From contig JAFYKO010000008.1 of NCBI GenBank assembly GCA_017537515.1, positions 1 to 17,366 of the forward strand: a stretch of 17,366 nucleotides of DNA. Direction: 5' to 3'. The DNA comes from Clostridia bacterium. Lineage in GTDB: Bacteria; Bacillota; Clostridia; Christensenellales; UBA1242. Shown piece by piece: positions 13,211-17,366 of the stretch. Both the position numbers and the translations under genes were made by a program. Every line of letters begins with the position of its first letter. The stretch's first letter is position 1. Below the pieces are notes generated by a model that was not told the origin of the DNA, ran no database searches, and worked only from the letters and a program-made list of their open reading frames with translations.

Positions 13211-16200
13211 TTGAAAAAGTATGGGCACATTATTTCTAAATTAAGAAAAAAGCAGGGGTTAACGCAAGAGCAATTAGGTAAAAAACTTAATGTATCATAC
13301 CAAGCTATCTCTAAATGGGAAAATAATTTATCTGAACCAGATTTGGAAACCCTAGAAAAATTAACTGAAGTATTCGGAATTTCAATGTCTGAATTTTTTG
13401 ATATGGCAAAAAATCCTGAAAATATAGATAAAAATACAACTAATAAAGAAGAAAACAATATTAAGGAAAGCAAAAACTTTATTAAAACAAAACCTTGGTA
13501 TTTAGTTGCAGGTTTGGGAGTTTTAATCGTTATTCTTTCGTTGTGTGCATTTTTAATTCCTGTCAATTATTCTAGTAGTAAAATTTATGAAATGGTTGAC
13601 CCATCTGTTTTTTGTATCACTGCAGAAGGTCCATCAACAAAACAAGCAGGTTCCGGATTCTTTATTAATGATACAGGTTTAGCGGTTACTAATTATCACG
13701 TAATTCAAAATTGCACTAGTGGAAAAGTCCAACTCAACAATGGCAAAACATACGATATCAAGTCAATAGTAGGTTGTGATGAAAATAAAGATATTGCAAT
13801 AATTCAAATTGATATTAAGAAATCAAAAGGAGTTAAATTAGGCAATAGCAATAAAATTGAAGTCGGAGATATAGTTTATGCAATAGGATATCCAGAATCT
13901 TTTCAATTAGGAAGTGTTGACAGCACTTTTACGCAAGGCATAATTTCAAAAACATCTTACAGTTATGATGGTAATACATATATTCAAACTACTGTTGATA
14001 TGACCAGAGGAAATAGCGGTGGTGTTCTTGTAAATCAACAGGGTCAAGTCATAGGAATAACAACTTTAATGATAACAAATGGACTTGTAGATTATATGAA
14101 TATGGCTATTCCTATCAATAAAATTAAAGATATCAAACAAAATATAAATTTATCTCTTGGAGAATATACAAATAATCATTTAAGTGTCTTTATAATGAAC
14201 GGTAATTCAACTCTATTAGAAAAACGTGAAATTTATAAAGGAAATACAATTGGCGATAGCTATTATAAAAACGGGTATATATTTAAAGGATGGTATGAAG
14301 ACCCTGCGTTTACTCAAGAATATTATTCAAATAATCCAATAAACGAAAATATACATATATACGTAGATTTGCAACCTATAAAGTACACTATTAAATACTT
14401 GTCTGACAATACTACTATTGGGGAAATGAATAATCAAGAATTTACTTTTGACCAAGGCGCAACACTTGCAAAATGTAGATTCAAAAAAGAAGGTTATATG
14501 TTTTCTCATTGGCTTTGCGATGGTAAAAGTTACAATGATGAGGCTTATGTTATTAATTTGACTAATGAAAACCAAAAAGAATTGAATTTTGAAGTTATTT
14601 GGGCCCCACTAAAATATAAAATCACTTTTGATAACAATGGAGGCTCTGGAGTTGTTAATGCTCAATATTTATCATACAATGAAGAAGGTGTTTTAAATAA
14701 AAATACATTAACAAAGAAAGGTTATTCTTTTGGCGGATGGCTTTATAATGGCCAATCTTACAATGACCAACAATCAGTATTGAATTTAACTACAACTGAA
14801 AAGGAAATTGTATTAAAGGCAATATGGAATCCAATTACTTATTTTATTACTTATAATTTAGATAATGGTATAAATAGCAGTGAAAATCCCGAAGAATATA
14901 TAATTGAAGATAATAAAATTATACTTAAAAACGCTTCTAAACTAGGATACACTTTTAAAGGTTGGTATATAAATGAAGATAAGTCAGGAAATGCTTTAAC
15001 AGAAATAAATCCCGAAATATGTGAAAATATAAACTTATACGCCTCTTATTCAGTTATATATTACGATATAAATTATATAATACCTCAAGGCGCAACTATG
15101 AGTTTATACCAGAACCAATCATCATACACTATAGAAAAAGGTGTTTACTTTGGTGACATAACTCCAAAATTAACAGCTTATACATTTAACGGATGGTTTG
15201 ATAACGAAAACTTTGAAGGTGATAGGATCTACTCAATTTCTAGTGGTCAAACAGGAGAGAAAAATATATATGCAAAAATGATTCCAATAGAATATACTAT
15301 CGAATTTCGTGTTAAAGGGGGAACTTTGGTTGAAAGTAATCCAACCTCATATAATATTGAAACTGAAACATTTTATTTTAACAATCCAACAAAAGCAGGG
15401 TGCGACTTTATTGGATGGTATGATGGTTATGGGGATAGAATAACAAGAATTCAAAAAGGAACTTATGGTAATTTAAGTTTTCATGCGCGTTATGAAATTT
15501 TGCAAGACAATAATGGGAATGTTTTAATAACAACGCCTGAAGCGCTTCTTGAATTTGCAGAACAAAAATATATGACAAAAAATGCCATTTTGCAAAACGA
15601 TTTAGATATGAGTGGCTATTTCATTAACAAACCTATCGGACTAGACAATCATATAACAGGTTATTCTTTTTCTGGGTCTTTTGACGGGCAAAACTATGTA
15701 ATCTACAATTTAACAGGCTCCAGACTATTTGGGAGAGTAGATGGAGCAACTATACGAAATGTACATTTAAAAAGTGCTAAAATTAGTTGTGGAGCTTATG
15801 AAACTGGGGCTTTCGTTGGAATATCTTATGGTGCAGAAATCCTAAATTGCTCTATACAAGGCGAGTTTTCGGTGATTGCTTCTAGTCATATGATTCATTC
15901 TATTGGAGGCTTTATTGGTGACAATAATGGAACAATAACAAACTGTTTTTCTGACTTGAATATGACAATAACAATTTCATATAAAGAAGCAGATATAGAT
16001 GCCGGATTGTTTGTTGGATTTAACAGTGGGAACATCTCTAATTGTTATTCAACTGGTAATTTGAGTTTAACGCATGATGGAGAAACTATGGGACAAGTAT
16101 TCCTTGGTGGGTTTGCTGGAAGCACGGGAAGAAGCGTCGGTTCTGAAGGAACTATAGATTGCTGTTACACAGATGGTGATATTTATGTAACGACTTTTAA

Positions 16201-16546
16201 ATATGTTAAAGACTTAAGAATAGGTGGTTTTTCTGGATTCGTTGCTAGAACTATTAGCAATTGTTATGCGAGTGGAAATATTTATATTGAATATTTTTCA
16301 GGGGTGGAAGTAATACAAACTATAGTCGGTGGCTTTGCCGCTACAGTTGATGTTTCATACTCTTCTCTTGAAGAGAGAATTGTGAATTGTATGAGATATA
16401 GCGGACAGGTTTTAGATTCAACATATGCAAATACAGAATATGCAGAAAATCTAGAAATGCTTAATATTTGGACAAATATATCAAGTGTATGGGATTCTGA
16501 TATATGGGAAATTTGTGCAGATAAAAACCCTACCTTAAAACAATAG
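13211..16546 (+). CDS. XRE-HTH / membrane helix / HtrA-like protease / surface-repeat fusion, 1111 aa
   Basis: This single frame starts with TTG after AAAGGAGGA (7-nt spacing). Residues 5-61 form an XRE helix-turn-helix (L-T-Q-E-Q-L-G-K-x-L-N-V-S-x-Q-A-I-S-K-W-E-x). A polar linker follows, then one membrane helix (about 96-118). Residues 122-312 form a trypsin/HtrA-like protease with an intact triad: His163 (T-N-Y-H-V), Asp194 (N-K-D-I-A) and Ser269 (G-N-S-G-G). Next come about six InlB/Listeria-Bacteroides repeats (near 326, 391, 468, 542, 617 and 693), with G-Y-x-F-x-G-W-Y-type ends. Residues 775-1111 form a GLUG-type repeat domain with five to six G-G-F-x-G...N-C-Y-S-x-G units. No PDZ, LPXTG or C-terminal anchor is present. 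The topology should be DNA-binding inside and protease plus repeats outside. A role as a sensor/regulator is inference. Confidence 0.92.
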   Translation: MKKYGHIISKLRKKQGLTQEQLGKKLNVSYQAISKWENNLSEPDLETLEKLTEVFGISMSEFFDMAKNPENIDKNTTNKEENNIKESKNFIKTKPWYLVAGLGVLIVILSLCAFLIPVNYSSSKIYEMVDPSVFCITAEGPSTKQAGSGFFINDTGLAVTNYHVIQNCTSGKVQLNNGKTYDIKSIVGCDENKDIAIIQIDIKKSKGVKLGNSNKIEVGDIVYAIGYPESFQLGSVDSTFTQGIISKTSYSYDGNTYIQTTVDMTRGNSGGVLVNQQGQVIGITTLMITNGLVDYMNMAIPINKIKDIKQNINLSLGEYTNNHLSVFIMNGNSTLLEKREIYKGNTIGDSYYKNGYIFKGWYEDPAFTQEYYSNNPINENIHIYVDLQPIKYTIKYLSDNTTIGEMNNQEFTFDQGATLAKCRFKKEGYMFSHWLCDGKSYNDEAYVINLTNENQKELNFEVIWAPLKYKITFDNNGGSGVVNAQYLSYNEEGVLNKNTLTKKGYSFGGWLYNGQSYNDQQSVLNLTTTEKEIVLKAIWNPITYFITYNLDNGINSSENPEEYIIEDNKIILKNASKLGYTFKGWYINEDKSGNALTEINPEICENINLYASYSVIYYDINYIIPQGATMSLYQNQSSYTIEKGVYFGDITPKLTAYTFNGWFDNENFEGDRIYSISSGQTGEKNIYAKMIPIEYTIEFRVKGGTLVESNPTSYNIETETFYFNNPTKAGCDFIGWYDGYGDRITRIQKGTYGNLSFHARYEILQDNNGNVLITTPEALLEFAEQKYMTKNAILQNDLDMSGYFINKPIGLDNHITGYSFSGSFDGQNYVIYNLTGSRLFGRVDGATIRNVHLKSAKISCGAYETGAFVGISYGAEILNCSIQGEFSVIASSHMIHSIGGFIGDNNGTITNCFSDLNMTITISYKEADIDAGLFVGFNSGNISNCYSTGNLSLTHDGETMGQVFLGGFAGSTGRSVGSEGTIDCCYTDGDIYVTTFKYVKDLRIGGFSGFVARTISNCYASGNIYIEYFSGVEVIQTIVGGFAATVDVSYSSLEERIVNCMRYSGQVLDSTYANTEYAENLEMLNIWTNISSVWDSDIWEICADKNPTLKQ

Positions 16547-16554
16547 GAGAATAA

Positions 16555-17019
16555 ATGAAAGTTATTGTTAAAAACGAACAAACAAAGAACAAAGAATTAT
16601 ACTATGAAGAAGGTTTTTGGACTGGAAAAAGAACAATAAAATACAATGGTATATCTTTAACAAAAATAAAACGAAACTTGTATGAATATAAAGAAGGTGA
16701 AACCACAGAGAATTTTGAAATTAAAGGCAACCAACTTATAGGTGTAACAATAAAAATGTTTGGAAATGTTGTTGAGGTTGCCCGAAAATTAACTTGGTAT
16801 GAAATTGTAATGTCTTTAATGGTTTTTATCCCCTGCATTTTATTTGGTGCTATTGGAGGTGCCTTTGGTTGTGGTTTAGGCTTCGCAAACCTAACAATAA
16901 TAAGGAATTTAGATAAATTGTGGTTGAAATTCATCATATCACTACAATTTGCTATTGTCGCTTTATTAATGAGTTACATATTCGCTTATCTAATACTAAA
17001 AACATTTTTGATAATATAA
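16555..17019 (+). CDS. Small membrane protein, 154 aa, coupled to the XRE-protease gene
   Basis: The start is coupled to the preceding gene: AGGAGA (16545-16550) overlaps the TAG of the protease fusion, and the ATG follows 8 nt after the stop. Residues 1-78 are a soluble, beta-rich segment containing Y-Y-E-E-G-F-W-T-G-K-R-T (16-27), G-I-S-L-T-K-I-K-R and a K-G-N-Q-L-I-G-V turn. Residues 79-110 hold a W-Y-E-I-V motif and a hydrophobic stretch with many Gly (G-A-I-G-G-A-F-G-C-G-L-G-F), and 124-154 form another membrane segment. It resembles an uncharacterised Firmicutes family with E-x-F-W-T-G-K-K and K-W-Y-E-I. It may be a partner or immunity-like component of the fusion protein, but context is the only evidence. 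Confidence 0.8.
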   Translation: MKVIVKNEQTKNKELYYEEGFWTGKRTIKYNGISLTKIKRNLYEYKEGETTENFEIKGNQLIGVTIKMFGNVVEVARKLTWYEIVMSLMVFIPCILFGAIGGAFGCGLGFANLTIIRNLDKLWLKFIISLQFAIVALLMSYIFAYLILKTFLII

Positions 17020-17134
17020 TTTCTATAGGAGTCCCCCGGAAGATAAATTTTGGGTTTCTTTATTACTGAGTTTGGTGTCAGTATCAAGTAAAACAAACCT
17101 TATGTACTAAACCAAAATGATTTTTGGAGAATAT

Positions 17135-17162
17135 GCCGAGCAAATGCAAGTTTGCAAACGCC
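17135..17162 (+). repeat. Dispersed palindromic repeat, copy D
   Basis: This matches copy B (6961-6988) over 28 nt with two differences. Those two changes are on opposite arms of the inner palindrome (TGCAA-GT-TTGCA here, CGCAA-GT-TTGCG there), so base pairing is kept. It is preceded by TTTTTGGAGAATAT and followed by CCAAAA. Confidence 0.8.
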
Positions 17163-17176
17163 TAACCCCAAAATAG

Positions 17177-17198
17177 CACAGCGAAAGCTGTGTTTTTT
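17177..17198 (+). terminator. Rho-independent terminator after the fusion operon
   Basis: CACAGC (17177-17182), a GAAA tetraloop and GCTGTG (17187-17192), followed by six T. This is a strong terminator, about 160 nt after the stop of the 154-aa membrane protein gene. Confidence 0.85.
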
Positions 17199-17208
17199 GT
17201 AAAAAGAA

Positions 17209-17231
17209 AACCACCGGATAGTCCGGTGGTT
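17209..17231 (-). terminator. 10-bp hairpin, possible minus-strand terminator
   Basis: AACCACCGGA (17209-17218) and TCCGGTGGTT (17222-17231) form a perfect 10-bp stem with a 3-nt loop. On the minus strand it is followed by a T-rich run, TTTTCTTTTT; on the plus strand no T-run follows. No minus-strand gene ends here within the window, so it may block antisense transcription or be a structured repeat. Confidence 0.5.
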
Positions 17232-17247
17232 CAAAAGAGGTTTACCG

Positions 17248-17276
17248 TTGAGTAATTTTCTTTTTTGTGGTATTAT
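17248..17276 (+). promoter_or_regulatory. Promoter of the last, partial gene
   Basis: TTGAGT (17248-17253), a 17-bp spacer and TATTAT (17271-17276). The leader would be about 50 nt and contains AAAAAGGAG (17312-17320). Confidence 0.7.
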
Positions 17277-17332
17277 GTAGTGTAGCCTGCAAGTTACAAT
17301 ACATAAATTACAAAAAGGAGAATTAATAATCA

Positions 17333-17366
17333 ATGAAGAAAACAGAAACCTCAGTGAATAGTTTAG
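17333..17366 (+). CDS. Partial CDS cut by the window end
   Basis: The ATG at 17333 opens a frame (M-K-K-T-E-T-S-V-N-S-L) that continues to the end of the window. AAGGAG lies 12 nt upstream, a slightly long but usable spacing, and a promoter precedes it. Nothing can be said about the product. Confidence 0.55.
   Translation, partial: MKKTETSVNSL

Larger units (their letters stand above)
17020..17332. other. Intergenic region with repeat, hairpins and promoter
   Basis: No gene is seen. The stretch 17020-17134 holds no recognisable feature apart from a short TTTTGG/CCAAAA pairing around the dispersed repeat. The later part holds the repeat copy D (17135-17162), a terminator, a strong 10-bp hairpin, a promoter and the leader of the last gene, each listed separately. 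Confidence 0.7.

Overview
The window is AT-rich DNA with strong AGGAGG-type ribosome binding sites, sigma-A-like promoters (TTGACA/TATAAT, several with extended -10), TTG and GTG starts, Rho-independent terminators and Firmicutes-type protein families. TGA behaves as a normal stop. It most likely comes from a low-GC Gram-positive bacterium, probably an uncultured clostridial or gut Firmicute; this assignment is inference.

Region 1 (1-2888): a hairpin-rich intergenic block, a textbook promoter, an Exp7/CtpE-like P-type cation ATPase and a coupled 49-aa protein, closed by a terminator. Region 2 (2892-6825): mostly minus-strand small genes. These are a YjzC-like protein, a secreted or membrane-anchored protein of unknown function with its own promoter and terminator, a GNAT acetyltransferase followed by a 35-aa ORF, a P-loop kinase-like protein, an HD-domain phosphohydrolase and a second GNAT protein that appears to be made from a leaderless mRNA.

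Region 3 (6826-7398) has no gene but is highly structured. It holds copies of a dispersed palindromic repeat, an 89-nt cloverleaf-like arrangement of perfect hairpins, the 3' part of a tRNA-Thr(GGU) without its 5' half, and tandem 10-bp repeats. This resembles the displaced end (attR) of an element integrated in a tRNA gene. On that reading DNA to the right of 7182 would be the element, but no integrase is visible.

Region 4 (7399-12030): a TetR-family regulator divergent from an operon of a charged coiled-coil protein and two tandem-duplicated ABC ATPase/permease pairs of the BcrA/lantibiotic-protection type. Three copies of a shared motif and a long palindrome lie in the divergent intergenic region and suggest TetR control. 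Region 5 (12192-13097): a polytopic membrane protein.

Region 6 (13157-17019) is the most striking. A single 1111-residue protein runs from a cytoplasmic XRE DNA-binding domain through one membrane helix to an HtrA-like serine protease with an intact His/Asp/Ser triad, then about six InlB/Listeria-Bacteroides repeats and a GLUG-type repeat domain. Three TAGCATA half-sites, one overlapping the -10, lie just upstream, and a small membrane protein is translationally coupled downstream. This could be a one-piece trans-envelope sensor/regulator. The window ends with another dispersed repeat, two hairpins, a promoter and the first codons of a further gene.
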